Assembly (NCBI GenBank): GCA_003229065.1
Contig: QIHJ01000444.1
Location: forward strand, 1 to 21,012
Length of the DNA stretch: 21,012 bases
Origin: Candidatus Dadabacteria bacterium
GTDB taxonomy: Bacteria > Desulfobacterota_D > UBA1144 > Nemesobacterales > UBA2774
Direction of reading: 5' to 3'
Shown: one piece after another, positions 10,102 through 17,824 of the stretch
Numbering within the stretch: the stretch's first letter is position 1
How the letters are laid out: every line of letters starts with the position of its first letter
Made by a program: the position numbers and the translations under genes
Notes under the pieces: generated by a model
Seen by the model: only the letters and a program-made list of their open reading frames with translations
Database searches by the model: none
What the model was told of the DNA's origin: nothing

Positions 10102-10605
10102 CTATTCAACAACCTCTATCACAGGCTCCCGTTCTATGCAGCCTTCAATACAATTATCAGACGTAATCAACCACTTCTTTTCAAATATTCCGAGTGAATA
10201 TTGGCTCTTTTGAGTCAGGTTTACCAGGCTTCCCGAATTTGGCGATTTGAGCTTTGTGTTAAGCTCGACCACCACAGTTGAAGTCCTGTCATAAATCTGT
10301 GTAGCCAGCATGCGGTAGCTTATTAGCGAGAAATCATTTTCTGCTAAAGTTATTTTCATCTGGTTTATATATCCTGCTTTGTCGGTATAGGGAGCGCTTA
10401 CGTATTTGTAAGCCTTAGAGTAATTTTTGCTCTTAATGGCGTTTAAGTAATTTTTAACTACCTCAGTTGGAGTCGGTTTTATGCTCTTACGATTTACTTT
10501 TGGCGCTTCGGGGATGTACTCGGGCTCCGATTTTTTCCCGCAGCCTGTGACCGGCAGCAGAATAAGAATGATAAGTAGCGTTAACTTTACGAAGCTGTTA
10601 ATCAT
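10102..10605 (-). CDS. Predicted lipoprotein with an NTF2/DUF4878-like domain
   Basis: The signal peptide ends in LLPVTGC, a lipobox with Cys22; Gly-Lys-Lys-Ser follow. After a Pro-rich linker, TPTEVVKNYLNAIKSKNYSK and AYKYVS resemble the first helix pair of DUF4878/NTF2-like lipoproteins. Two further cysteines (in DNCIEGC) lie near the C-terminus. Function is unknown; the domain class is an inference from pattern only. A longer frame opens with TTG at 10653, but that start lacks a Shine-Dalgarno and would put 16 polar residues before the signal; the ATG at 10605 has AGGAG close by and begins directly with the signal. A TATAAT (10620-10615) lies 9 bases before this ATG. The gene precedes dapB by 2 bases. 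Confidence 0.75.
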   Translation of the reverse strand: MINSFVKLTLLIILILLPVTGCGKKSEPEYIPEAPKVNRKSIKPTPTEVVKNYLNAIKSKNYSKAYKYVSAPYTDKAGYINQMKITLAENDFSLISYRMLATQIYDRTSTVVVELNTKLKSPNSGSLVNLTQKSQYSLGIFEKKWLITSDNCIEGCIEREPVIEVVE

Positions 10606-10804
10606 ATTCTCCTGATTATACCTGTTCACTAGTGGAATAGAATAAGTCGGCAAGCACCATATTTCAAGAAGTTTTCAACATTAGCCTGCTCTGCTCTATC
10701 GTCGATTGGAATGATTTATAAAGTATTATTATTTAAAGGCTTCACCATAAATATCTTCTAAACCAAATCAGACATGAAAAAAGCCGCTAATTGCAGACCA
10801 TAAC

Positions 10805-11326
10805 ATGAGCAGACTCAAAGAACCAAAACCCGTTTATTTATTTACGGCAATTATATATAAACCGGACTCCGAGCTGAGCGGATGCAAGAGAGCGCTGGTT
10901 GAGGAGCTCGGCGTAGCGGATTTCGAAAGCGCGGTGCTCCCCTTTGATGGTACGGCTTATTACGAAAACGAGATGGGGCCCGATCTAAGACGGAAAATAG
11001 TTACATTCAAGAAACTTATTCCGCGTGAATATATAAGGGAGATTAAAATATTTACGACCGCGCTCGAAGAAAGATTCTCAGAATCGGGAAAGAGGACAAT
11101 AAACATCGACCCGGGCTATATAGCCCAAGAGCACGTGATCCTGGCCACCGGCAAGGGTTTTGCCCACAGAGCTTATCTCGGCGATGGTGTGTACGCCGAC
11201 CTTACGCTTATCTACAGGGGCGATGAATATACGGCGCTTGAATGGACTTACCCCGACTACGGCGATACAAAAATGAGAAGCCTATTTCAAAATCTCAGGA
11301 GAAAGTACGTAGGCAAGCTGGACTAG
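10805..11326 (+). CDS. DUF4416 family protein
   Basis: A 173-residue soluble protein of unknown function. Family signatures visible are PVYLFTAIIY (9-18), FDGTAYYENEMG (47-58), INIDPGYIAQEHVILATGKG (99-118) and HRAYLGDGVYADLTL (121-135), then WTYPDY (147-152). DUF4416 proteins are common in deltaproteobacteria-like genomes and are often found near yicC, as here (yicC begins 90 bases later). No catalytic role is known. The ATG has no Shine-Dalgarno. The gene is divergent from the lipoprotein-dapB unit; the 199-base gap between them (10606-10804) shows no clear plus-strand promoter. Confidence 0.85.
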   Translation: MSRLKEPKPVYLFTAIIYKPDSELSGCKRALVEELGVADFESAVLPFDGTAYYENEMGPDLRRKIVTFKKLIPREYIREIKIFTTALEERFSESGKRTINIDPGYIAQEHVILATGKGFAHRAYLGDGVYADLTLIYRGDEYTALEWTYPDYGDTKMRSLFQNLRRKYVGKLD

Positions 11327-11328
11327 GA

Positions 11329-11358
11329 TTGACAAAGACTCTATAAAAAATGTATGTT
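11329..11358 (+). promoter_or_regulatory. Possible yicC promoter
   Basis: TTGACA (11329-11334), a perfect -35, and TATGTT (11353-11358) are 18 bases apart just after the DUF4416 stop. Transcription would start near 11365, about 50 bases before the yicC ATG. yicC may also be read from the DUF4416 gene. Confidence 0.4.
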
Positions 11359-11415
11359 ATCAGACACTTGAAATAGCCTCAGATAGGGCTCCGCTAAACG
11401 GTAAGGATAAAATAT

Positions 11416-12285
11416 ATGAAAAGTATGACAGGGTTTGGAAAAAGCGAAACAGAGACCAAAAACGGCAAGATCGTTATTGAAACGCGCTCTGAAAACCACA
11501 GATTCCTGGACGTTAAGATGCAGATCCCCGAATCCGTCATGTCCATTGAGCCCGAGCTTTCGGCATACGTAAAAAAGATAATCCGCCGTGGAAAGGTAAG
11601 GGTAACGGTCTCGATAGAAGGGAGGAGGCAAAGCACCACGGCTCTGGACCTGGATATCGCGCGTGAGTCAAAGAAGACACTTGAGAAACTCAAGAAAGAG
11701 CTGCATATAAAAGAGGACATCCGTCTTGAACACTTGCTCGCCATTAAAGAAATATTCCCTTCTGAGTCAGGCTCAGTCTTAAGTCGAGGTCAAATGTCGG
11801 CCTTAAAGAAAACACTGGTAAGCGCCGTCCGCAAGCTTGACGACACGAGAAAAATTGAAGGCGGCAAGCTCGAGAAAGACCTGAAGCAAAGAATAGGGAA
11901 AATCGAGCGCCTTACAAAGAAAATAACGACTAAAAGAAAAGAGTATATGAAAACCGCCTCGGCAAAGTTAAAGGAGAGAATTGAAAAGATTCTCGAGGAT
12001 ACGCAAATCGACGAAGGGCGGCTTTACCAGGAAACCGCGTTTTTAGCCGAGAGAAGCGATATCACTGAAGAGCTGGTCAGGCTGAATGCCCATATAGGCA
12101 AATTCAGAGCAACCCTGAGACAGTCGGGCTCTGTCGGAAAGGAGCTTGATTTTCTTCTACAGGAGATGAACCGCGAATCCGGCACCATATCTGCTAAATC
12201 CAAAGACGCCTCCATCTCACATATAACTATCGAGTTCCGCTCTGAGCTTGAGAAGATTAGAGAACAGGTTCAGAATATAGAATAA
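11416..12285 (+). CDS. yicC: YicC family endoribonuclease
   Basis: YicC proteins are endoribonucleases; E. coli YicC is linked to turnover of the small RNA RyhB. The protein opens with the family signature MKSMTGFGKSE and closes with the DUF1732 block containing GKELDFLLQEMNRESGTI and SAKSKDASISHI, with Glu and Asp residues typical of the family. The middle (about 75-190) is charged and probably coiled-coil. The 289 aa length is normal. AAGGA lies 8 bases before the ATG. In many genomes gmk and rpoZ follow yicC; here sucD follows after 177 bases. Confidence 0.95.
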   Translation: MKSMTGFGKSETETKNGKIVIETRSENHRFLDVKMQIPESVMSIEPELSAYVKKIIRRGKVRVTVSIEGRRQSTTALDLDIARESKKTLEKLKKELHIKEDIRLEHLLAIKEIFPSESGSVLSRGQMSALKKTLVSAVRKLDDTRKIEGGKLEKDLKQRIGKIERLTKKITTKRKEYMKTASAKLKERIEKILEDTQIDEGRLYQETAFLAERSDITEELVRLNAHIGKFRATLRQSGSVGKELDFLLQEMNRESGTISAKSKDASISHITIEFRSELEKIREQVQNIE

Positions 12286-12351
12286 TTTACCGTGGGGCTA
12301 GAGTAATGTTAACACGGTGGTGATGGGAGCTTGCTGAGCATAGCTGTAAAG

Positions 12352-12379
12352 TTGCAAGTTTTAAACGCTGTGCTATGAT
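12352..12379 (+). promoter_or_regulatory. Probable sucD promoter
   Basis: TTGCAA (12352-12357) and TATGAT (12374-12379) are 16 bases apart in the yicC-sucD gap. The -10 matches consensus at five of six positions, the -35 at four. A start near 12386 leaves a leader of about 77 bases. Confidence 0.45.
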
Positions 12380-12462
12380 TTCTTGTCCTTCAAACGAGGC
12401 TATTCGGGGTTATCGGAATTCCATAACTTTAACATCTCTCCACGTAAAAGGAGTAATTTATA

Positions 12463-13332
12463 ATGAGCATTTTAGTGAACAAAGACAGTAAAGTTATTGT
12501 CCAGGGCATTACAGGGAGCGCGGGCCTTTTCCACGCGACCCAATGCCGCGAGTACGGCACTCAGGTAGTGGGCGGAGTAACCCCGGGCAAAGGTGGTAGT
12601 GATGTGGACGGGTTCCCGGTATTCGACACAGTATCTAAGGCTGTAGAGACCACGGGGGCTGACGTTTCGTTAATATTCGTGCCCGCTCCTTTTTGCTTGG
12701 ATTCGATGATCGAGGCAATAGACGCCGGCGTGGGGCTCGTTATCTGCATAACAGAAGGCATACCTACAATCGACATGATTAAGGTAAAGAAGTATATGGA
12801 GGGGAAGGACGTAAGGCTGATCGGCCCGAACTGTCCGGGCGTTATGACTCCGGGAGAGGCCAAAGTGGGCATTATGCCGGGCTACATACATACACCCGGG
12901 AGAATCGGGATCATTTCAAGGAGCGGCACTTTGACTTACGAGGCTGTGTGGCAGCTTTCAAATCTGGGTATAGGACAATCCACCAGTGTTGGGATCGGCG
13001 GCGACCCTGTGATCGGCTCTACATTTATCGACATCCTGGGGCTATTTGAAAAAGACAACGACACTGACGCAGTAGTGATGATCGGAGAGATCGGGGGGAG
13101 CGCCGAGGAAGAAGCGGCCGAGTTCATAAAGGACAACATGTCAAAACCGGTAGTAGCGTTCATAGCGGGCGCTACGGCCCCTAAAGGAAAGAGAATGGGA
13201 CACGCGGGAGCTATAATATCGGGAAGCTCGGGAAGCGCAAAGGATAAAGTGGCTGCGCTTGAGCGGGCCGGGGTCGTAGTGTGTCCGAGTCCAGCGGAAA
13301 TGGGTGAGACGCTTCAAGCCAGAATCGCCTGA
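12463..13332 (+). CDS. sucD: Succinyl-CoA ligase alpha subunit
   Basis: Alpha subunit of succinyl-CoA synthetase, which makes ATP or GTP from succinyl-CoA in the TCA cycle, with SucC as partner. The CoA-binding Rossmann domain holds GITGSAG (15-21), the NCPG motif with Cys124 is present, and [17 protein letters not shown] (246-262) carries His247, the phosphohistidine (His246 in E. coli). The 289 aa equal the usual length. AGGAG is 9 bases before the ATG. sucC normally sits just upstream in the same operon; here the upstream gene is yicC, so the beta subunit must lie elsewhere or be supplied by a paralogue. Confidence 0.97.
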   Translation: MSILVNKDSKVIVQGITGSAGLFHATQCREYGTQVVGGVTPGKGGSDVDGFPVFDTVSKAVETTGADVSLIFVPAPFCLDSMIEAIDAGVGLVICITEGIPTIDMIKVKKYMEGKDVRLIGPNCPGVMTPGEAKVGIMPGYIHTPGRIGIISRSGTLTYEAVWQLSNLGIGQSTSVGIGGDPVIGSTFIDILGLFEKDNDTDAVVMIGEIGGSAEEEAAEFIKDNMSKPVVAFIAGATAPKGKRMGHAGAIISGSSGSAKDKVAALERAGVVVCPSPAEMGETLQARIA

Positions 13333-13343
13333 ATAAACCAGAT

Positions 13344-14303
13344 TCAGCCGATCTGATCGTATAACTCTTTATTTTCCAGCAGCCAATCGCAGTGTTTTGA
13401 TATCCCGTCACGAATATTGACAGAAGGCGAGTAGGAAAGATCATTTCCAGCCTTCGATATATCGGCGAATGTATGCTTTGCGTCCCCTCTTTGAGTATCC
13501 GTATATTTAATATTAGCCGTCCTTCCGGTTACCTCCTCTATTATTTTTATAGTATCACTTAACATGATCCTGCTCCCTCCGCCGATGTTGTAAATCTCCC
13601 CGGCTTTACCGACGCTAAGAGCTTGCAGATTGGCCTCGACTGCGTCACTTACAAAAGTGAAATCCCTCGTCTGCTCTCCCGTACCGTATATCTCTGTTTC
13701 ATCTCCGCAAGAGACCGCTCTGATAAATTTATGAAACGCCATGTCGGGACGCTGCCTCGGACCGTAGACCGTAAAGTATCTGAGGGATACTGTGGGGACG
13801 CCGTATCCGCTATGGTATAGAGAAGCCAAATGCTCGCCGGCAAGCTTTGTCACTCCGTAAGGAGACACGGGTCTCAGGGGCGAGTTTTCTGTAATAGGAA
13901 AATCCAGAGCATCTCCGTAGACTGAGGAAGAAGAGGCATAAATAAACTTCTTCAGATCTTTATCTTTTGAGGCCTCGAGCAGGAGCTGGGTACCCAGTAC
14001 GTTATTGTTAACGTATTCTCCGAACCTGCTTCCCCAGCTTGCCCTGACACCCGCAAGCGCCGCCTGGTGAAACACGGCGTCCACGCCTGCTATAATACCG
14101 TTTAAATCAAGCTCTGCTATATCCCCCTGGACAAACTCAAACCCGGACTGAGCTAGAAGTCCTTTCAGATTGTTCTCTTTAACACTCTTGGGATAGTAAT
14201 CGAAAAATGAATCGACCCCCAAAACTTCATACCCGCCGTTTATTAGCCTCTCGGCCAGGTGAGAGCCGATAAAGCCCGCAACTCCCGTAATAAGCACTCG
14301 CAT
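13344..14303 (-). CDS. NAD-dependent UDP-sugar epimerase
   Basis: Extended short-chain dehydrogenase acting on nucleotide sugars. TGVAGFIGSH (6-15) is the NAD loop, and Asp31 at the end of the second strand favours NAD over NADP. The catalytic set is ASSSSVYG (123-130) with Tyr149 and Lys153 in SPYGVTK. RYFTVYGPRQRPDMAF and the later EIYGTGEQTRDFTFVSDAV are typical of UDP-glucose/UDP-glucuronate 4-epimerases, which supply sugars for surface polysaccharide. The exact substrate cannot be read from the sequence. 319 aa is normal. It converges on sucD with 11 bases between stops. No other polysaccharide gene is in the window. Confidence 0.88.
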   Translation of the reverse strand: MRVLITGVAGFIGSHLAERLINGGYEVLGVDSFFDYYPKSVKENNLKGLLAQSGFEFVQGDIAELDLNGIIAGVDAVFHQAALAGVRASWGSRFGEYVNNNVLGTQLLLEASKDKDLKKFIYASSSSVYGDALDFPITENSPLRPVSPYGVTKLAGEHLASLYHSGYGVPTVSLRYFTVYGPRQRPDMAFHKFIRAVSCGDETEIYGTGEQTRDFTFVSDAVEANLQALSVGKAGEIYNIGGGSRIMLSDTIKIIEEVTGRTANIKYTDTQRGDAKHTFADISKAGNDLSYSPSVNIRDGISKHCDWLLENKELYDQIG

Positions 14304-14322
14304 ATAGAATTCATCTCCCGAT

Positions 14323-14336
14323 TAATTGATCAATTA
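14323..14336. repeat. 14-base perfect palindrome over the epimerase -10
   Basis: TAATTGATCAATTA is a perfect inverted repeat. It overlaps the proposed minus-strand -10 box (14333-14338) and is placed as an operator would be. No protein is known to bind it. Confidence 0.45.
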
Positions 14337-14363
14337 TAACTGTATGCCCATACAATTTGACAA
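14333..14363 (-). promoter_or_regulatory. Possible epimerase promoter
   Basis: On the minus strand TTGTCA (14363-14358) and a perfect TATAAT (14338-14333) are 19 bases apart, longer than usual. The spacer contains the inverted repeat TGTATG-CC-CATACA (14341-14354). Transcription would start near 14326, some 23 bases before the ATG. Confidence 0.4.
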
Positions 14364-14385
14364 AGCGTAAAACAGCAATAACAAT
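14357..14385 (+). promoter_or_regulatory. Possible promoter of the small secreted protein
   Basis: TTGACA (14357-14362) and AACAAT (14380-14385) are 17 bases apart. The -35 shares bases with the opposite-strand -35. The -10 is 12 bases from the ATG at 14398, which has no Shine-Dalgarno. Confidence 0.4.
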
Positions 14386-14397
14386 AGTACTAATCTC

Positions 14398-14859
14398 ATG
14401 AAACGCAAGATTAAAGCAATACTTATTTTACTTGTATTATCTGTGAGTTTAAATACGGCCGGCGCGCTCCCTCCCCCCTGTACTCCACAAGAGCTGCTCG
14501 ATACCTCGGAATACGCAGTAGAGGGTAAGGTGATGAAAGTAGTGTGCAAAGAGCCCTATGACTCAAACGAGTGCAAACCCGTCTCAGATAAAGACAGCGG
14601 ATTTGAGCCTGAGCTCTATTCAAATTGCGCAGCCACTATTCTGGTCTCAGAAAACCTCAAAGGGAATCACGAAGCGGGGGAAAAAGTTGTAATTCCCTAT
14701 GTTCGGGTGGCAAGAGCGTGTCGGGGAGGCACACACATACTGCCCGGCAGTCCGACTAATGAGCTTAGTATCGGAGCCGATATCAAATACTATAAATCCG
14801 AGCGGTGTAGGTACTGGAATATTGAGAATATTGAGGAGCCCGTCCCTACACAGGAGTAG
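14398..14859 (+). CDS. Small secreted protein with six cysteines
   Basis: The first 23 residues are a Sec signal peptide: MKRKIK, a hydrophobic core, then a likely signal peptidase I site after TAGA (20-23). The mature part of about 130 residues holds six Cys (28, 50, 59, 77, 108, 137) and none is in the signal, so up to three disulfides are possible in the periplasm or outside. LPPPCTPQELLDTSEYAVEG (24-43) followed by KVMKV resembles the start of bacterial secreted domains with an NTR/TIMP-like layout, but this is a weak impression. I do not recognise a family. It lies divergent to the epimerase and 108 bases before hyuB. Confidence 0.75.
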   Translation: MKRKIKAILILLVLSVSLNTAGALPPPCTPQELLDTSEYAVEGKVMKVVCKEPYDSNECKPVSDKDSGFEPELYSNCAATILVSENLKGNHEAGEKVVIPYVRVARACRGGTHILPGSPTNELSIGADIKYYKSERCRYWNIENIEEPVPTQE

Positions 14860-14967
14860 CGGCCTAAAATCTCATATTAAAATAGGCCTGATATTGGTAC
14901 AGGTCTCATACTTACAGCGGTTTGGTCAATATTACCGACTCCCTTTTTACTAAAATTCAGAGAAACT

Positions 14968-16545
14968 ATGGCGCTCACTCCTTTCGAACTTGAAATTTTC
15001 CAGAACATTCTAAGCTCTATAGCAGAAGAAATGGGGATACTCTTAATAAGAGCGGGATACTCTCCCAACATTAAAGAGCGGAGAGACCTGTCCTGTGCGA
15101 TCTTTGATTCAAAGGGAGATATGATTGCACAAGCCGCACATATTCCCATACATCTGGGCTCTATGGGTTTTGCTGTTAAGGCGGTGCTCGATGAGCCGGA
15201 TATGAACCCGGGAGACGTTTTTATATTGAACGACCCGTTCAGGGGCGGCACTCACCTCCCGGACGTGACCTGTATTAAACCCGTTTTCTCAGAGGGGCGA
15301 ATAGTATTTTTCGTCGCAAGCCGCGCCCACCATGCCGACATCGGAGGCACTACGCCGGGCTCTATGCCCATATCCACCACAGTTGAGGAAGAGGGAATAC
15401 TGATCCCCCCTTCAAAACTCTACAAGAGAAACAGACTGAATAAAAAATTGTACAATAAGATCCTGAATAGTACGCGCGACCCGGAAGAAAGAGAAGGAGA
15501 TTTTAACGCGCAAGTAGGCGCCCTCGATCTAGGGGAGAAAAGACTCGCTGAGACTATAAGTAAATATTCGCTGAACCGTCTGATCGAGGCTGGAGAAGAG
15601 CTTCTTAACTATAGCGAGAAGATAATGAAAGAAGTAATAAGAGCTATTCCGGAGGGCGTTTACAGTTTTCAGGATTATATGGATAACGACGGCGCCGGAA
15701 CCCGTAATATCCCGATAAAAGTAAAAATAACCATAGCAGGGACAAGAGCCGAGGTGGATTTCAGGGGCAGCTCGCCGCCCGTAAAAGGCAATCTGAACGC
15801 GCCTTACAGCGTAGCCACTGCAGCGGCTATATACGTATTTCAGTGCCTTGCTCCAAAGGAGCTCCCGCTTAATTCGGGCCCTCTTAGGACGGTGAAAATT
15901 ATCGTGGATGAGAGCTCTATATTGAACGCGAAGTTCCCCCGGGCAGTCGTTGGAGGAAACGTCGAGACCTCTCAGCGGGTGGTCGATGTGGTGTTCGGCG
16001 CATTGTCAAAAGCCATACCCGATAAGGTACCCGCAGCAAGCGCGGGATCAATGAGTAATATAACATTCGGGGGCATTAATCCCCGCACCGGGCGTACGTA
16101 CGCGTACTACGAAACCATAGCGGGGGGCATGGGAGGACGCTTCGGCAAAGACGGCGTAAGCGCCGTTCAAACCCATATGACCAACACACTCAATACGCCA
16201 ATCGAGGCCCTTGAGCGAGAGCTTCCGGTCATGATTAACTCCTACACGATCAGAAGACAGAGCGGGGGCCGAGGCAGGTTCAAAGGCGGCGACGCCATTA
16301 AGAGGGAATTTAAGTTCCTCAGCAATGCTACGGTATCGATGATTACGGAAAGAAGAAGAACCGCACCCTATGGTCTAGTGGGAGGAGAGAAGGGGAAGAA
16401 AGGGAAGAACAGCCTGATAGGAAAGAATAATGTAAAACCCCTGCCTCCAAAGTGCACGTTTGAGGTAAAAAAAGGAGATATTATTAGTATAGAAACTCCT
16501 GGCGGCGGCGGCTGGGGCGGGAAGCTCAATAAAAGCCTAATGTAA
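14968..16545 (+). CDS. hyuB: Hydantoinase B / 5-oxoprolinase family protein
   Basis: Family members hydrolyse cyclic amides such as 5-oxoproline or N-methylhydantoin with ATP, or act in acetone carboxylation; they normally need a HyuA-type ATPase partner. Signatures are intact along 525 aa: ERRDLSCAIFD (37-47), GSMGFAVKAVL (64-74), LNDPFRGGTHLPDVT (87-101, His96), ASRAHHADIGGTTPGSMP (117-134, His121, His122, Asp124), a central VVGGNVETSQRVVD, and the C-terminal Gly-rich IETPGGGGWGG. The length is near the usual 520-580. hyuA is not adjacent. It is the first of three closely spaced plus-strand genes, 27 bases before the Memo gene. The substrate cannot be assigned. Confidence 0.93.
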   Translation: MALTPFELEIFQNILSSIAEEMGILLIRAGYSPNIKERRDLSCAIFDSKGDMIAQAAHIPIHLGSMGFAVKAVLDEPDMNPGDVFILNDPFRGGTHLPDVTCIKPVFSEGRIVFFVASRAHHADIGGTTPGSMPISTTVEEEGILIPPSKLYKRNRLNKKLYNKILNSTRDPEEREGDFNAQVGALDLGEKRLAETISKYSLNRLIEAGEELLNYSEKIMKEVIRAIPEGVYSFQDYMDNDGAGTRNIPIKVKITIAGTRAEVDFRGSSPPVKGNLNAPYSVATAAAIYVFQCLAPKELPLNSGPLRTVKIIVDESSILNAKFPRAVVGGNVETSQRVVDVVFGALSKAIPDKVPAASAGSMSNITFGGINPRTGRTYAYYETIAGGMGGRFGKDGVSAVQTHMTNTLNTPIEALERELPVMINSYTIRRQSGGRGRFKGGDAIKREFKFLSNATVSMITERRRTAPYGLVGGEKGKKGKNSLIGKNNVKPLPPKCTFEVKKGDIISIETPGGGGWGGKLNKSLM

Positions 16546-16572
16546 ATATCTCAGAATAAGAACGAGACTGAT

Positions 16573-17799
16573 ATGATACGCCCGAAATTGAACCCTATAG
16601 AGGCCTTCCCCGTAGAACATGAGGGGCAAGAGCTGATCTGCCTGAGAGACCCTTACAATATAAGCGATAAGATACTGTACGTATCCTCTGAAACCTTATT
16701 CATTCTGGGTATGTTCGACGGAGAACATTCCGTAAGCGACATCCGGGAGGGGATTTTGGATAAATTCGGGCAGCATGTAGACACAGAGGATATTGAAAGA
16801 TTAATAGATCAAATGGATGAAGCTTTATTTCTTGACAGTGAAAAATTCGGGTATTTTAAGACAAACCTCGAATCGAGTTTCAATGACTCTCCGCTAAGAG
16901 CTGCTAACCATGCCGGGCTTTCCTATCCAGAGGACCCGAGCGAGCTCAGGGGATGGATCGCACGCTTCTTAAATAGTGCAGAGGAATCAAAACCTTATGA
17001 GCCCACCCAAGGCAAGGTAAAAGGGATCATTTCACCCCATATTGATTTCACGAGAGGCGGTAAGTCCTATGCCCTTGCGTACAGAGAGCTTGCTCTTGAC
17101 TCAAGTGCCGACACTTATATAATATTCGGCACATCTCATTATGCAGAGGTTGATAACCCATTTATATTGACCAGGAAGAATTTTGATACTCCCTTGGGCC
17201 GCGCGCAAACAGATACGGGGATAGTGGACAGGCTTAAAGATAGCTGCCCCTGGGATTTATTTCACGGGGAGATATCTCACAGAACAGAGCACTCGATCGA
17301 ATTCCAACTCACATTTCTACAATACCTCTTAAACGGGAAGAGGGAATTTAAGATTGTCCCCATTTTATGTAATTCATTTTTCAAACTGGTGGAGCAGGGG
17401 AAGTCCCCTACCGAGGATGAAAGGATAGAGTTATTTCTAAGCTGTGCAAGAGATATAGTGACTGAGCTCGGTGATAGGGCGTTTATCATAGCGGGGGCGG
17501 ACATGGCGCACATGGGGCCAAAGTTCGGAGACAGCGAGGAGGTAAACGACTCGACATTAAGTCTTATTAAAGAAAGAGATTTACTTAGTCTCGAGTACTG
17601 TGAAAAGCTCGACGCCGAAGGGTTTTACCGCTCTGTAGAAAAAGAGAAAGACTGGAGGAAAATTTGCGGGCTCTCTCCTATCTATTCACTCTTAAGCACG
17701 GCATGCGTAAGCAGAGGAAAGATTCTGGACTATGATCAGGCCCTCGAGCCCGATACGGGATCTGTGGTAAGCTTCGCAAGCGCAGCTTTTTACTCCTAG
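16573..17799 (+). CDS. Memo-family protein with an N-terminal PqqD-like domain
   Basis: The C-terminal two thirds (about 148-408) belong to the Memo / AmmeMemoRadiSam system protein B family, related to class III extradiol dioxygenases; human MEMO1 binds metal through two His and one Cys. Equivalent residues are visible: His156 in ISPHIDF, His189 in FGTSHY, and Cys365 in KICGLSPIY; His240 in EHSIEFQ and His313 in GADMAHMG are also conserved. Residues about 1-100 are an extra domain; SETLFILGMFDGEHSVSDI (39-57) then an FG and helix region recall PqqD-like/RRE winged helices. The usual family length is about 270, so this is a two-domain version at 408 aa. The AMMECR1 and radical SAM partners are absent. 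It lies 27 bases after hyuB and 25 before the peptidase. Confidence 0.88.
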   Translation: MIRPKLNPIEAFPVEHEGQELICLRDPYNISDKILYVSSETLFILGMFDGEHSVSDIREGILDKFGQHVDTEDIERLIDQMDEALFLDSEKFGYFKTNLESSFNDSPLRAANHAGLSYPEDPSELRGWIARFLNSAEESKPYEPTQGKVKGIISPHIDFTRGGKSYALAYRELALDSSADTYIIFGTSHYAEVDNPFILTRKNFDTPLGRAQTDTGIVDRLKDSCPWDLFHGEISHRTEHSIEFQLTFLQYLLNGKREFKIVPILCNSFFKLVEQGKSPTEDERIELFLSCARDIVTELGDRAFIIAGADMAHMGPKFGDSEEVNDSTLSLIKERDLLSLEYCEKLDAEGFYRSVEKEKDWRKICGLSPIYSLLSTACVSRGKILDYDQALEPDTGSVVSFASAAFYS

Positions 17800-17824
17800 A
17801 GCGGAGCGTTTAATTAATAACCAT

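Noticed and set aside
10606..10653. TTG at 10653 as start of the lipoprotein
   Set aside because: No Shine-Dalgarno is present, and it would place 16 polar residues before an ideal signal peptide.
13329..13347. CTGAAT / ATTCAG stem across the two convergent stops of sucD and the epimerase as a bidirectional terminator
   Set aside because: The stem has only six pairs, is not GC-rich, and no T-run follows on either strand.
14861..14888. GGCCTA / TAGGCC stem just after the secreted-protein stop as a terminator
   Set aside because: Six pairs with a 16-base loop and no following T-run make it too weak to call.
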